Assembly: GCA_937926555.1 (NCBI GenBank)
Contig: CALAZX010000072.1
Location: 1-24,381, forward strand
Direction of reading: 5' to 3'
Source of the DNA: an uncultured Negativicutes bacterium
Lineage (GTDB): Bacteria; Bacillota; Negativicutes; Acidaminococcales; Acidaminococcaceae
DNA: 24,381 nt
The position numbers were made by a program, and so were the translations under genes. Shown here piece after piece: positions 14,610 to 23,067 of this stretch (position 1 is its first letter; every line of letters begins with the position of its first letter). Below the pieces are notes generated by a model, which saw nothing but the letters and a program-made list of their open reading frames with translations, did not search any database and was not told the DNA's origin.

Positions 14610-14638
<29 letters not shown>
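13820..14638 (+). CDS. walJ: WalJ/YycJ-family metallo-beta-lactamase-fold hydrolase
   Basis: A 272-residue protein with the family opening VAVLASGSKGNATLV, a metal-binding Asp30 and the HxHxDH motif THEHTDHVKG (His59, His61, Asp63, His64). Later conserved pieces are SHDAREPLGY, YLTDTG, LEANHD and HLSQENN. In Bacillota this gene closes the walRK cell-wall regulon and is followed by an HtrA protease and rlmH, as here. The walRK, walH and walI genes are not in this window; deoC stands in their place. Proposed roles are a 5'-exonuclease or a link between division and replication. It ends in TAG, the only such stop among the other annotated genes here, and overlaps htrA by 29 bases. Confidence 0.92.
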
Positions 14639-15716
<1,078 letters not shown>

Positions 15717-15860
15717 TCCGGCATCCCGGAACGCCGGACTGTCCCCGGACGTGACGGGAAGGGAGGCAACGGACTGTGAAGCGGCGGAGCGGCATGCGAT
15801 GAAGCGCGAAAAACAGTGCTGAGGAAAATTATGACCGGCTATAAATAAAGGTCATTATTT
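15717..15860. promoter_or_regulatory. Spacer after htrA with an 11-bp dyad
   Basis: No gene is visible. TCCGGC and GCCGGA (15717-15738) form a small hairpin just after the htrA stop, without a T-run. AAATTATGACC (15826-15836) faces GGTCATTATTT (15850-15860) with one mismatch, directly before the promoter at 15863. The second is a good operator candidate. Confidence 0.5.
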
Positions 15861-15862
15861 CC

Positions 15863-15891
15863 TACACAAAACGCCTTTTTGGTGGTATACT
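15863..15891 (+). promoter_or_regulatory. Promoter of the rlmH leader
   Basis: TACACA at 15863-15868, a 17-bp spacer and an extended -10 TGGTATACT (15883-15891). The predicted start is near 15898. Confidence 0.7.
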
Positions 15892-15933
15892 GGAAAGGTG
15901 AAGAGTGACTGTTAACAGAATAGAATCAAAGAA

Positions 15934-15962
15934 AGCCGTCAGCTTCTGCTGGCGGCTTTTTT
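15934..15962 (+). terminator. Promoter-proximal terminator upstream of rlmH
   Basis: AGCCGTCAGC (15934-15943) and GCTGGCGGCT (15948-15957) pair over ten positions around TTCT, followed by six T residues at 15957-15962. Transcription from 15898 would stop after about 65 bases unless read through. 15963-16060 shows no further structure. Confidence 0.88.
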
Positions 15963-16076
15963 CATGTGGGAACGGAGCAATGACCGGGGGATTTCCCGGA
16001 TGCGCCGGGCGGCGGACCGTACCGCAGTGATGCGACCGCCGGGAAAGACAAGTATCAGGAATCAAAGGAGAGACTC

Positions 16077-16556
16077 ATGCGAATCACCATCGCCTGTGTG
16101 GGCAAACTGAAAGAGAAATACCTGCGTGCGGGAGTGGAGGAGTACCTGAAACGGCTCCAGCCCTTCTGCAAGACGGAGATCACCGCCATCAGCGAGGAGA
16201 AGATGCCGGCGGACCCCTCCGACGCCACCCGGGAGCAGGTGCTGCAGAAAGAGACGGAGCGGCTGCTGAAGCAGATTCCGGAGAACTCCTACGTGATCCT
16301 CCTGGACCTCCACGGCAAGGAGATCACCTCCCCGGAACTGGCGGAGAAGATCGACAAGCTCACCGTCCAGGGGGTGAGCCATATCACCTTCGTCATCGGC
16401 GGCGCTTTCGGCTACACCGAGGAGCTGCGGAAGCGGGCGGATTTCCGCTGGTCCTTCTCGCCGCTGACCTTCACCCACCAGATGATCCGCATGATGCTGG
16501 TGGAGCAGATCTACCGCGCCTTCAAGATCAGCCGGGGGGAGAAGTACCACTGGTGA
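16077..16556 (+). CDS. rlmH: 23S rRNA (pseudouridine1915-N3)-methyltransferase
   Basis: A 159-residue SPOUT methyltransferase, the standard RlmH length. It starts at the ATG at 16077 behind AAAGGAGAG. Family motifs are VGKLKEKYLRAGVEEY at the start, LLDLHGKEITSPELA, the SAM-binding knot FVIGGAFGY and the C-terminal ISRGEKYHW. RlmH methylates pseudouridine 1915 in helix 69 of the 70S ribosome. It follows walJ and htrA as in Bacillus but has its own promoter and a leader terminator. Confidence 0.96.
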   Translation: MRITIACVGKLKEKYLRAGVEEYLKRLQPFCKTEITAISEEKMPADPSDATREQVLQKETERLLKQIPENSYVILLDLHGKEITSPELAEKIDKLTVQGVSHITFVIGGAFGYTEELRKRADFRWSFSPLTFTHQMIRMMLVEQIYRAFKISRGEKYHW

Positions 16557-16563
16557 CAGGAAG

Positions 16564-16589
16564 AGACAGCCATGAGGCTGTCTTTTTTT
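16564..16589 (+). terminator. Intrinsic terminator after rlmH
   Basis: AGACAGCC (16564-16571) and GGCTGTCT (16576-16583) pair perfectly around ATGA and run into seven T residues at 16583-16589. Confidence 0.95.
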
Positions 16590-16671
16590 GTGGCCGGATT
16601 TCCGCAAATCTCTGGCGGCAGGAGGCCCGTGAGAGGGATTCCGCACCGGTTCTGCACGGCTTTTGCTTACT

Positions 16672-16761
16672 ATATGTAGTTTGTTTAGAGTGAAAAAAGT
16701 ACAATATGTAGTGCTTTTTGTTCTAAAATTCCCTTGACAGGGGAATTCCCTCTGTTATAAT
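16672..16761 (+). promoter_or_regulatory. Promoter of the riboswitch-OFA transporter unit, with possible operators
   Basis: TTGACA (16734-16739), a 16-bp spacer and TATAAT (16756-16761). The spacer contains the palindrome GGGAATTCCC (16741-16750). ATATGTAGT occurs twice upstream as a direct repeat (16672-16680 and 16704-16712) with starts 32 bp, about three helical turns, apart. Confidence 0.85.
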
Positions 16762-16779
16762 AGAGTTACAACTGAAAAC

Positions 16780-16875
16780 GCCTTGCGGAACTGACGGATA
16801 AAGTGGAATCGACCACGTGGACCGCGATGGCTGATGTGTCGACCGTCTGGGCAGAAAGAATGCCCGGATTTTTTT
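16780..16875 (+). ncRNA. ZTP/ZMP (pfl-type) riboswitch with intrinsic terminator
   Basis: P1 forms between GCCTTGCGG (16780-16788) and CCGCGATGGC (16822-16831), with a bulge and a wobble. Inside is the conserved AACTGACGG. P2 is GTGG (16803-16806) with CCAC (16813-16816). The 3' domain CGACCGTCTGGGCA (16840-16853) is the pfl-motif ending. The pseudoknot GACGG (16793-16797) with CCGTC (16843-16847) keeps pairing although both sides differ from the usual GGCGG/CCGCC, which supports the structure. The terminator TCTGGGCA (16846-16853) / TGCCCGGA (16861-16868) plus seven T residues shares bases with the pseudoknot, so ligand binding should prevent termination. Known members sense the purine intermediate ZMP/ZTP, a signal of low 10-formyl-tetrahydrofolate. 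Assignment is by eye. Confidence 0.85.
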
Positions 16876-16930
16876 GTCTCCGGCTTCTTTCCAAACCTGT
16901 TTTCAGGATATGCGGGAAGGAGAGATATGT

Positions 16931-18334
16931 ATGAAAAACAAATGGTTGATCGCATTGGCTGCGGTAGGTATCCACATCTGTATCGGCAGTGTGTATGCCT
17001 GGAGTGTTCTGACGAGGCCCATCATGGAGTCCATGGGCTTCACCCTGAAAGAGGTGACATGGGCTTTTTCTATTGCCATCCTTTTCCTGGGACTGTCCGC
17101 GGGCTTCCTGGGTGATTTCGTGGAGCGGCACGGTCCCCGGCGCAGCGGCCTGGCGGCAGCGGCGTTCTTCGGCACCGGCATGGTGGGCAGCGGGTTGGCT
17201 CTCCATCTGCACAGCCTGCCCCTGCTGTACCTGTTCTACGGTGTCATCGGCGGCATCGGCCTGGGCGTGGGCTATATCACGCCGGTGTCCACCCTGGTGA
17301 AGTGGTTCCCCGGTCATAGGGGCTTCGCCACAGGGCTGGCCATCATGGGCTTCGGTTTCGCCAGCCTGGTGGCCGGTCCCGTGATGCAGCGGCTGGTGGC
17401 CACGCTGGGGCTGGTACCCAACTTCGTGCTGCTGGGCATCGTGTACTTCGCGGTGATCTGCGCTTCCGCCCTGTACCTGGCGCCGCCCCGTCCCGGGGAT
17501 GTGCCGGCTGAGGGGCCGGCGGCACGGACTTTCTCCGGCGAGGAGCTGGAGGGCGGAGCCGGAAAGGCCGGTAATGACGGTATGGCTCCGGAAAAAGGCA
17601 TGTCCCTGAAAGGCGGGACTCCGCAGACTTCCGTGATCCGCACCGTGAAAGAGGTGGCGGAGGAGGTGGCCGAGGAAGTGGAGCGGCATCCCGACATGGA
17701 GCGCCGCATCCTGGGGCATCACGCCTTCACCGCCCGGGAGGCCCTGGGCACCTGGTACTTCTACGCACTGTGGTGGATCTTCTTCATCAACATCACCTGC
17801 GGCATCGCGCTGCTGGCGGTGGCTTCCCCCATGGCCCAGGAGGTGGTGGGGATGACCCCGGCCGCCGCGGCCTCCATGGTCGGCATCATCGGCCTGGTGA
17901 ACGGCTTCGGCCGCATCTTCTGGTCCACGGTGTCCGACTATCTGGGACGGCGCAATGTGTACGTGCTGTTCTTCCTGATGGAGATCGGCGCCTTCTACGC
18001 GCTGGCCACGGTGGGAGCGCCGCTGGCCTTCCAGCTTCTGGTGCTGCTGATCATCTCCTGCTACGGCGGCGGCTTCTCCTGCATGCCGGCCTACCTCAGC
18101 GACCTGTTCGGCACCCGGGAGCTCAGCGCCATCCACGGCAAGATCCTCACGGCCTGGGGGCTGGCTGGGATTGTGGGACCGCTGCTGCTGTCCCTCATCT
18201 ACGAGAACACCCACAGCTACTCCCTGACGCTGTACTTCTTCTCCGGCTGCTTCGTGGTGAACCTGGCGGTGGCCCTGGTGCTGAAGTGGAAGACCGCTGT
18301 CAGCGCCGCTCCCGCGCTGCAGGAGACCCGCTGA
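16931..18334 (+). CDS. MFS transporter, oxalate/formate antiporter (OFA, OxlT-like) family
   Basis: The protein has 467 residues from the ATG at 16931 with AAGGAG eight bases upstream; an open frame from 16874 lies over the riboswitch terminator and is not used. Twelve membrane segments are expected. OFA-like features are GIHICIGSVYAWSVL in segment 1, the loop GDFVERHGPRRSG between segments 2 and 3, and GGIGLGVGYITPVSTLVKWFPGHRG around segment 4-5. A hydrophilic loop of about 65 residues (around 195-265) separates the two halves. OFA proteins carry small carboxylates such as oxalate, formate or lactate. The ZTP riboswitch directly upstream suggests a one-carbon role, with formate as the natural candidate. 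Substrate is inference. Confidence 0.88.
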   Translation: MKNKWLIALAAVGIHICIGSVYAWSVLTRPIMESMGFTLKEVTWAFSIAILFLGLSAGFLGDFVERHGPRRSGLAAAAFFGTGMVGSGLALHLHSLPLLYLFYGVIGGIGLGVGYITPVSTLVKWFPGHRGFATGLAIMGFGFASLVAGPVMQRLVATLGLVPNFVLLGIVYFAVICASALYLAPPRPGDVPAEGPAARTFSGEELEGGAGKAGNDGMAPEKGMSLKGGTPQTSVIRTVKEVAEEVAEEVERHPDMERRILGHHAFTAREALGTWYFYALWWIFFINITCGIALLAVASPMAQEVVGMTPAAAASMVGIIGLVNGFGRIFWSTVSDYLGRRNVYVLFFLMEIGAFYALATVGAPLAFQLLVLLIISCYGGGFSCMPAYLSDLFGTRELSAIHGKILTAWGLAGIVGPLLLSLIYENTHSYSLTLYFFSGCFVVNLAVALVLKWKTAVSAAPALQETR

Positions 18335-18335
18335 T

Positions 18336-18364
18336 TTCACAAAAAGCGTTTTTTATAGTATAAT
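18336..18364 (+). promoter_or_regulatory. Promoter of the ABC-F gene
   Basis: TTCACA at 18336-18341, a 17-bp spacer and TATAAT at 18359-18364. The -35 begins two bases after the transporter stop codon. Confidence 0.85.
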
Positions 18365-18396
18365 ATTATAATAAGTACAATCAGATACCGATTTTG

Positions 18397-18426
18397 TGCC
18401 TGCCGACCAACGGCAGGCATAATTTT
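18397..18426 (+). terminator. Terminator-like hairpin in the ABC-F leader
   Basis: TGCCTGCCG (18397-18405) and CGGCAGGCA (18411-18419) pair perfectly around ACCAA, followed by TAATTTT. The T-run is short, so strength is uncertain. It lies about 25 bases after the predicted transcription start and may also end transcripts of the upstream transporter. Confidence 0.6.
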
Positions 18427-18455
18427 CATTTATTCTATAAAAACGAGGCGTTACC

Positions 18456-20423
18456 ATGCTGATTCTGACAGTAGAGAACCTTTCCCACAGCTATGGGGAG
18501 AGGACTTTGTTCAAAAATGTGAATTTCAATATCGAGACCGGGGACAAGATCGGCCTCATCGGCATCAACGGGACGGGCAAATCCACCCTGCTCCGTTATG
18601 TGGCCAATCTGGACGGCGGCAGTGAGGGCAAGGTTGTCACCAACGGCAGCTGCATCATCGAGTACCTGCCCCAGGACCCGCCCTTCGACCCGGAGGCAAC
18701 GGTGCTGGACCAGGTGTTCCGCGGCAGCTCCCCCATGATGCGCACCCTCTCCCGCTACGAGAAGGCGGTGGAGCAGGTGGAGCGGCATCCGGAGGACCGC
18801 GCCGCCCAGCAGGAGCTGATGGCGGCCCAGGCGGCCATGGACGACGGGTTCGCCTGGCAGATCGAGAGCGAGGCCAAGGCCGTGCTCATGCGGCTAGGCA
18901 TCTCCGATTTCAACAAGAAGATGGGTGAGCTGTCCGGCGGGCAGCGGAAACGGGTGGCACTGGCCGGCGTGCTGGTGCGGCCTTCCGACCTGCTGATTCT
19001 GGACGAGCCCACCAACCATATGGACAACGGTACCGTGGCCTGGCTGGAGGGGGAGCTGAAGAAACGCAAGGGCGCCCTGCTCATGGTCACCCATGACCGT
19101 TACTTCTTCGACCGGGTCATCAACCGGACCCTGGAGCTGGACAACGGGACGGCCTACCTCTATGTGGCCAACTACAGCGGCTTCCTGGCCAAGCGCGAGG
19201 AGCGCCGCCAGCTGGAGAACGCCGCCGCCCGGAAACTGCAGAACATCTACCGCCGTGAGCTGGCCTGGATCAGCCGCGGCGCCGAGGCCCGGCGGACCAA
19301 GAAGAAGGACCGGGTGGAGCGGTTCCACGAGCTGGAGGCGGAGGCCTTGGCCAAGGAGACGGTGTCCACCCTGGAGATGAGCTCCGTGTCCACCCGCCTG
19401 GGCAAGACCGTCATCGAGATGGAGAAGGTGGGCGCCCGGTACGGGGACACCTGGTTCCTGAAGGATTTCAGCCATGTGTTCCTGCGGGACGACCGGATCG
19501 GCATCGTGGGACCCAACGGCGTGGGCAAGACCACCCTGATGGACATGATCGCCGGAGTGCGTCAGCCGGACAGCGGCACGGTGACTGTGGGGCAGACGGT
19601 GAAGATCGGCTACTTCTCCCAGCACAGCGTGTTCCCGGACTCCGACAAACGGGTGCTGGAATACATCCGGGACGCCGGCGAGTACGTGTACACCGCCGAC
19701 GGCAGCCGGGTCAGCGCGGCCCAGATGCTGGAGCGCTTCCTTTTCCCGCCGGAACTCCAGTGGGTGCCGGTGAGCAAGCTCAGCGGCGGCGAGAAACGCC
19801 GTCTCTACCTGCTCTCCGTGCTGATGGAGGCTCCCAACGTGCTGCTGCTGGACGAGCCCACCAACGACCTGGACATCCCCACACTGTCAGTGCTGGAGGA
19901 GTACCTGGAGGATTTCGCCGGCGTGGTCATCGCCGTATCCCATGACCGTTATTTCCTGGACCGGTTCGCGGGGCAGATCTTCGCCTTCGAGAACGGCCGG
20001 ATCCGGAAGGTCCCCGGCGGCTACAGCGACTACGAGCGGCTGACGGCCCGGGAGGACCTGGAGCAGGAGGATCCGCGGAAGAGCGGCGGCAAGACCCCGA
20101 AAGGCGGCAGCGGCAAGGCCGGCGGGGCTGCCGGAAGCGGCAACGGGAAAAACAGCGTCAAGGCTGTTGACGATAAAGAGGACAACAAGGAGAAAGAGGG
20201 CGTCCGGACCATCACCTTCACGGAGAAGGCGGAGCTGGAGCGCCTGGAACAGGATATCGCCGCCTGCGAGGCGGAAGGGAAGATGCTGTCGGTAGAGATC
20301 GAGCAGGCCGGCAACGACTTCACCCGGCTGGCGGAACTCACCGCCAAGCTGGAGGAGAACCAGCGGAAGCTGGACCGGATGGTGGAACGCTGGGCGTTCC
20401 TGGGTGAGCTTCCCGAAGCGTGA
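18456..20423 (+). CDS. ABC-F family ATPase, Uup-like
   Basis: A 655-residue protein with two ABC cassettes and no membrane segments. Cassette 1 has Walker A GINGTGKST (36-44), signature LSGGQRKR (from 159) and LDEPTNHMD (from 182). Cassette 2 has GPNGVGKTT (352-360), LSGGEKRR (from 442) and LLDEPTNDLD (Asp466). The inter-cassette linker RRELAWISRGAEARRTKKK is the Uup-type P-site-tRNA interaction region. A basic, Gly-rich spacer (about 545-585) leads to a C-terminal coiled coil, as in Uup. ABC-F proteins act on the ribosome; some relieve stalling or protect from antibiotics. A terminator-like leader and a MATE exporter downstream leave a resistance role open, but Uup-like housekeeping function is more likely. 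Confidence 0.93.
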   Translation: MLILTVENLSHSYGERTLFKNVNFNIETGDKIGLIGINGTGKSTLLRYVANLDGGSEGKVVTNGSCIIEYLPQDPPFDPEATVLDQVFRGSSPMMRTLSRYEKAVEQVERHPEDRAAQQELMAAQAAMDDGFAWQIESEAKAVLMRLGISDFNKKMGELSGGQRKRVALAGVLVRPSDLLILDEPTNHMDNGTVAWLEGELKKRKGALLMVTHDRYFFDRVINRTLELDNGTAYLYVANYSGFLAKREERRQLENAAARKLQNIYRRELAWISRGAEARRTKKKDRVERFHELEAEALAKETVSTLEMSSVSTRLGKTVIEMEKVGARYGDTWFLKDFSHVFLRDDRIGIVGPNGVGKTTLMDMIAGVRQPDSGTVTVGQTVKIGYFSQHSVFPDSDKRVLEYIRDAGEYVYTADGSRVSAAQMLERFLFPPELQWVPVSKLSGGEKRRLYLLSVLMEAPNVLLLDEPTNDLDIPTLSVLEEYLEDFAGVVIAVSHDRYFLDRFAGQIFAFENGRIRKVPGGYSDYERLTAREDLEQEDPRKSGGKTPKGGSGKAGGAAGSGNGKNSVKAVDDKEDNKEKEGVRTITFTEKAELERLEQDIAACEAEGKMLSVEIEQAGNDFTRLAELTAKLEENQRKLDRMVERWAFLGELPEA

Positions 20424-20485
20424 CGGCGCGGCGTACCGCAGTATGATTCCATAGAGAAAAGAGTGTGAGAGAAAAGGATGATAGG

Positions 20486-21862
20486 ATGGATTTGACACGG
20501 TTTTACGGGACAGATATGAAATCGAAGATAAAGCGGCTTTTCGATGTGTTCGTGCCGATCTTCGTCACCCAGACGGCAATTTACGGGATGACGTTTTTCG
20601 ACACCATGATGAGCGGCCATGCGGGCGCGCCCCAGCTGGCGGGCACCGCTATCGGCGCCAACCTCTGGATGCCCATATTCGCCACGGTGAACGGCATCCT
20701 GCTGGCGGCCACGCCCATCATCGCGCATCTGATCGGCGGCAAGCAGCGGCAGGACGTGGGGAAAGTGATCCGTCACGGGCTGATGCTGTCCATTGTCTTC
20801 TCACTGCTGCTGATCGTGGCGGCGGTGCTGTTGCTCCCCCTGCTGCTGGACATCCTGAAACTGGAGCCGGTGGTGGAGCATGTGGCGGTCTATTATCTGG
20901 CCGGAATCGGCATGGGCATCGTCCCCTTCTTCATGGGCACGGTGCTGCGGGCGCTGCTGGACACGCTGGGAGGCACCAGCCTGACCATGAAGATCTACCT
21001 GCTGGCCCTGCCCATCAACGGCTTCCTGAACTACATCCTGATTTTCGGCAAGCTGGGTCTGCCCGCCCTGGGCGGCATCGGCGCCGGCGTGGCCACAGGC
21101 ATCACCTGCTGGCTGGTCTTCGGCATGTTCGTCTTTGTGGTGAAGAAGCATCCCTCCTACCAGGACATCAAAATCCTGGAGGGCCATCTCAACTTCAACA
21201 AGGCCCTGGTGAAGGAGTACCTCCATATCGGCGTGCCCATCGGGCTGACGATTTTCATGGAGAGCGGCATCTTCGCCGTGGTGGTCCTGCTCCAGGCCAA
21301 GTTCGGCACCACGGTCATCGCGGCCAGCCAGGCGGCCATGTGCTTCAGCAACCTGCTGTACATGCTGCCCCTCAGCGTGGCCATGAGCATGACCATCATC
21401 ATCGGCGTGGAGGCCGGCGCCAGACGCTGGAAGAACGCCCGGCAGTACGGCAATCTGAGCCTGACCTTCAACGGGTTCTGCGCCCTGTTCCTGCCGGCCA
21501 TCTGCTATGTCCTGCGGTATCCCATCGCCTGGATGTATGTGACGGAGCCGGAGGTCATCGACTACACGGTGCTCTTCGTCATCTACAGCTGCTTCTTCAT
21601 CATGATGGACGCCATCGCTTCCCCGGTGCAGGGCATTCTCCGCGGCTACAAGGACGTGCGGGCGCCGTTCGTGGCAAGCTTCATCGCCTACTGGCTGGTC
21701 TGCACGCCGGCTGGACTGGTGCTGGACCTGGTCTTCCACCGGGGACCGGCGGCCTACTGGGAAGGCCTGGACCTGGGCATGTTCGCCTTCGCCTTCATCC
21801 TGCTGCTGCGGCTCATCCAGATCCGGAAGCGGATCAAGCGGAAATACAAACGGATCACCTGA
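20486..21862 (+). CDS. MATE-family efflux transporter
   Basis: The product has 458 residues from the ATG at 20486, which has AAAGGA seven bases upstream; a GTG at 20465 would add seven charged residues. Twelve membrane segments in two similar halves are expected. MATE features are DVFVPIFVTQTAIYGMTFFDTMMSGH at the first two segments, LAGTAIGANLWMP, and a second-half start at VPIGLTIFMESGIFAVVVLL. It should be an Na+- or H+-coupled exporter of cationic compounds; substrates cannot be predicted. It follows the ABC-F gene by about 60 bases without a terminator, so the two are probably co-transcribed. Confidence 0.92.
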   Translation: MDLTRFYGTDMKSKIKRLFDVFVPIFVTQTAIYGMTFFDTMMSGHAGAPQLAGTAIGANLWMPIFATVNGILLAATPIIAHLIGGKQRQDVGKVIRHGLMLSIVFSLLLIVAAVLLLPLLLDILKLEPVVEHVAVYYLAGIGMGIVPFFMGTVLRALLDTLGGTSLTMKIYLLALPINGFLNYILIFGKLGLPALGGIGAGVATGITCWLVFGMFVFVVKKHPSYQDIKILEGHLNFNKALVKEYLHIGVPIGLTIFMESGIFAVVVLLQAKFGTTVIAASQAAMCFSNLLYMLPLSVAMSMTIIIGVEAGARRWKNARQYGNLSLTFNGFCALFLPAICYVLRYPIAWMYVTEPEVIDYTVLFVIYSCFFIMMDAIASPVQGILRGYKDVRAPFVASFIAYWLVCTPAGLVLDLVFHRGPAAYWEGLDLGMFAFAFILLLRLIQIRKRIKRKYKRIT

Positions 21863-21883
21863 TAGACAGGCTGATTCCCGGAA

Positions 21884-21911
21884 AGAGACGGTTTTCACCG
21901 TCTCTTTTTTT
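21884..21911 (+). terminator. Intrinsic terminator after the MATE gene
   Basis: AGAGACGG (21884-21891) and CCGTCTCT (21898-21905) pair around TTTTCA, followed by seven T residues at 21905-21911. Confidence 0.95.
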
Positions 21912-21998
21912 ATGCCAGGAAACCTTGTCCGGATACGGGTTGGCAGGTGATCTGTAAAAGTTTCTGGATGAAAAATGAATAATTTATTGATTTAACCC

Positions 21999-22027
21999 TT
22001 TACAAATTTAGCACGATAAAGTATAAT
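21999..22027 (+). promoter_or_regulatory. Promoter of the amino-acid binding-protein gene
   Basis: TTTACA at 21999-22004, a 17-bp spacer and TATAAT at 22022-22027, in an AT-rich context. The expected start near 22034 leaves a leader of under 30 bases. Confidence 0.93.
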
Positions 22028-22060
22028 GACGTTAAGAAAAATATGAGAGGGGTTTTCAAA

Positions 22061-22825
22061 ATGAAAAAAATATTCATGTTACTGACATCGTTACTGCTTA
22101 TCATCATGGTCGCCGGCTGCGGTGGCGGCGGGGAGAAGAAAATGGTCATCGGTCTGGATGACAACTTCGCTCCCATGGGCTTCCGCAACGAGAAGAACGA
22201 GCTAGTGGGCTATGACATCGATATGGCGAAAGAGGCCTGCAAACGCGCCGGCCTGGAAGTGACCTTCAAGCCCATCGACTGGAGCTCCAAGGAGGCCGAG
22301 CTGAACGGCAAGCGTATCGACGCCCTGTGGAACTGCCTCAGCGTCACTCCCGCCAGAGAGAAAGTGATCAAATTCTCCCGTCCCTACATGAACAACCGTC
22401 AGATTATCGTTGTTCCCGTGAACTCCAAGATCCAGACCCTGGCCGACCTGAAAGGCAAAGTGCTGGCGGTGCAGGACAACAGCACCGGCGCTGACCGTGT
22501 GGAGGAGTATCCGGACGTGAAGAAAGGCCTGAAGGACTACCGCAAATATCCTGACTTCGCGGCGGCTTTCCTGGACATCGACTCCGGCCGTGTGGACGCG
22601 CTGGTTGTGGATGAGATCCTGGCCCGCTACTACATGGTGAAGAAACCCGGCAAGTACAGAGTCCTGAAAGACGACATGGGCGCAGAGGTTGTGGCTGTAG
22701 GTTTCCGCAAGGACGACCAGGAGCGCTGCGACAAGATCAACAAGGCCATGGAGGAGATGCTGAAAGACGGAACCGCCAAGAAGATCTCCGAGAAATGGTT
22801 CGGCGCCGACGTGACCAAGTACTGA
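22061..22825 (+). CDS. Polar amino-acid ABC transporter, substrate-binding lipoprotein (family 3)
   Basis: A 254-residue protein starting at the ATG at 22061, with GAGAGGGG eight bases upstream; an ATG at 22043 precedes that site and is rejected. The signal peptide ends in lipobox VAGC (Cys21 or near), so the mature protein is membrane-tethered. The SBP_bac_3 fold shows DDNFAPMGFRNEKNELVGYD near the N terminus, the family signature region VGYDIDMAKEACKRAG, then NCLSVTPAREKVIKFSRPYM and DALVVDEILARYYM. It captures an amino acid outside the cell for the permease and ATPase that follow. The exact ligand (Gln, Arg, His, Cys and others) cannot be told from sequence. Confidence 0.94.
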   Translation: MKKIFMLLTSLLLIIMVAGCGGGGEKKMVIGLDDNFAPMGFRNEKNELVGYDIDMAKEACKRAGLEVTFKPIDWSSKEAELNGKRIDALWNCLSVTPAREKVIKFSRPYMNNRQIIVVPVNSKIQTLADLKGKVLAVQDNSTGADRVEEYPDVKKGLKDYRKYPDFAAAFLDIDSGRVDALVVDEILARYYMVKKPGKYRVLKDDMGAEVVAVGFRKDDQERCDKINKAMEEMLKDGTAKKISEKWFGADVTKY

Positions 22826-22837
22826 TAAGTGACCGCC

Positions 22838-22863
22838 TTTTCCGGCAGCGGAATTCCGGAAAA
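22838..22863. other. Inverted repeat after the binding-protein gene
   Basis: TTTTCCGG (22838-22845) faces CCGGAAAA (22856-22863) across ten bases. The T-run would be 3' only on the minus strand, so on the plus strand it is not an intrinsic terminator. It may set the mRNA end and raise binding-protein dosage over the permease. Confidence 0.5.
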
Positions 22864-22878
22864 ATACCGGGGAAAAGG

Positions 22879-22907
22879 TTGCAATTTCCTCCCCGATGCG
22901 GTATCTT
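22879..22907 (+). promoter_or_regulatory. Separate promoter for the permease-ATPase pair
   Basis: TTGCAA at 22879-22884, a 17-bp spacer and TATCTT at 22902-22907. The start near 22914 would give a leader of about 150 bases containing a terminator-like hairpin. Confidence 0.6.
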
Positions 22908-22954
22908 AGTAGAAGCTGAAATACTTTAGTCAACTAACAGAGAAAAACATTAAA

Positions 22955-23002
22955 GTGACCGGACGGACCTGCGGCTGCAGGCTCCCGCGAGTACAGGTAT
23001 AG
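22955..23002 (+). other. Possible 15-codon leader peptide in the permease leader
   Basis: A GTG-initiated frame of 15 codons (22955-22999) ends in TAG at 23000-23002, eight bases before the hairpin at 23010. It contains TCGCR with two Cys codons and three Arg codons. The ribosome site (AGAG upstream) is weak. The placement resembles amino-acid attenuation, but chance is a real alternative. Confidence 0.2.
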
Positions 23003-23009
23003 ACGGCTG

Positions 23010-23042
23010 AAAGGCCGGATGGCTTTGACCAACCGGCCTTTT
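23010..23042 (+). terminator. Terminator-like hairpin in the permease leader
   Basis: AAAGGCCGG (23010-23018) and CCGGCCTTT (23033-23041) form a nine-pair stem around a 14-base loop, followed by TTTTAATATT. The T-run is short. It lies between the promoter at 22879 and the permease start at 23068, so it could act as an attenuator. Confidence 0.65.
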
Positions 23043-23067
23043 AATATTGATAAATGGAGTGCTACTT

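Noticed and set aside
18396..18422. Eight-codon GTG frame inside the ABC-F leader hairpin
   Set aside because: There is no ribosome-binding site, and it coincides entirely with the hairpin; probably chance.
22955..23045. T-box or known amino-acid riboswitch in the permease leader
   Set aside because: The T-box core and the conserved cores of SAM, lysine, glycine and guanidine riboswitches were looked for and not seen.
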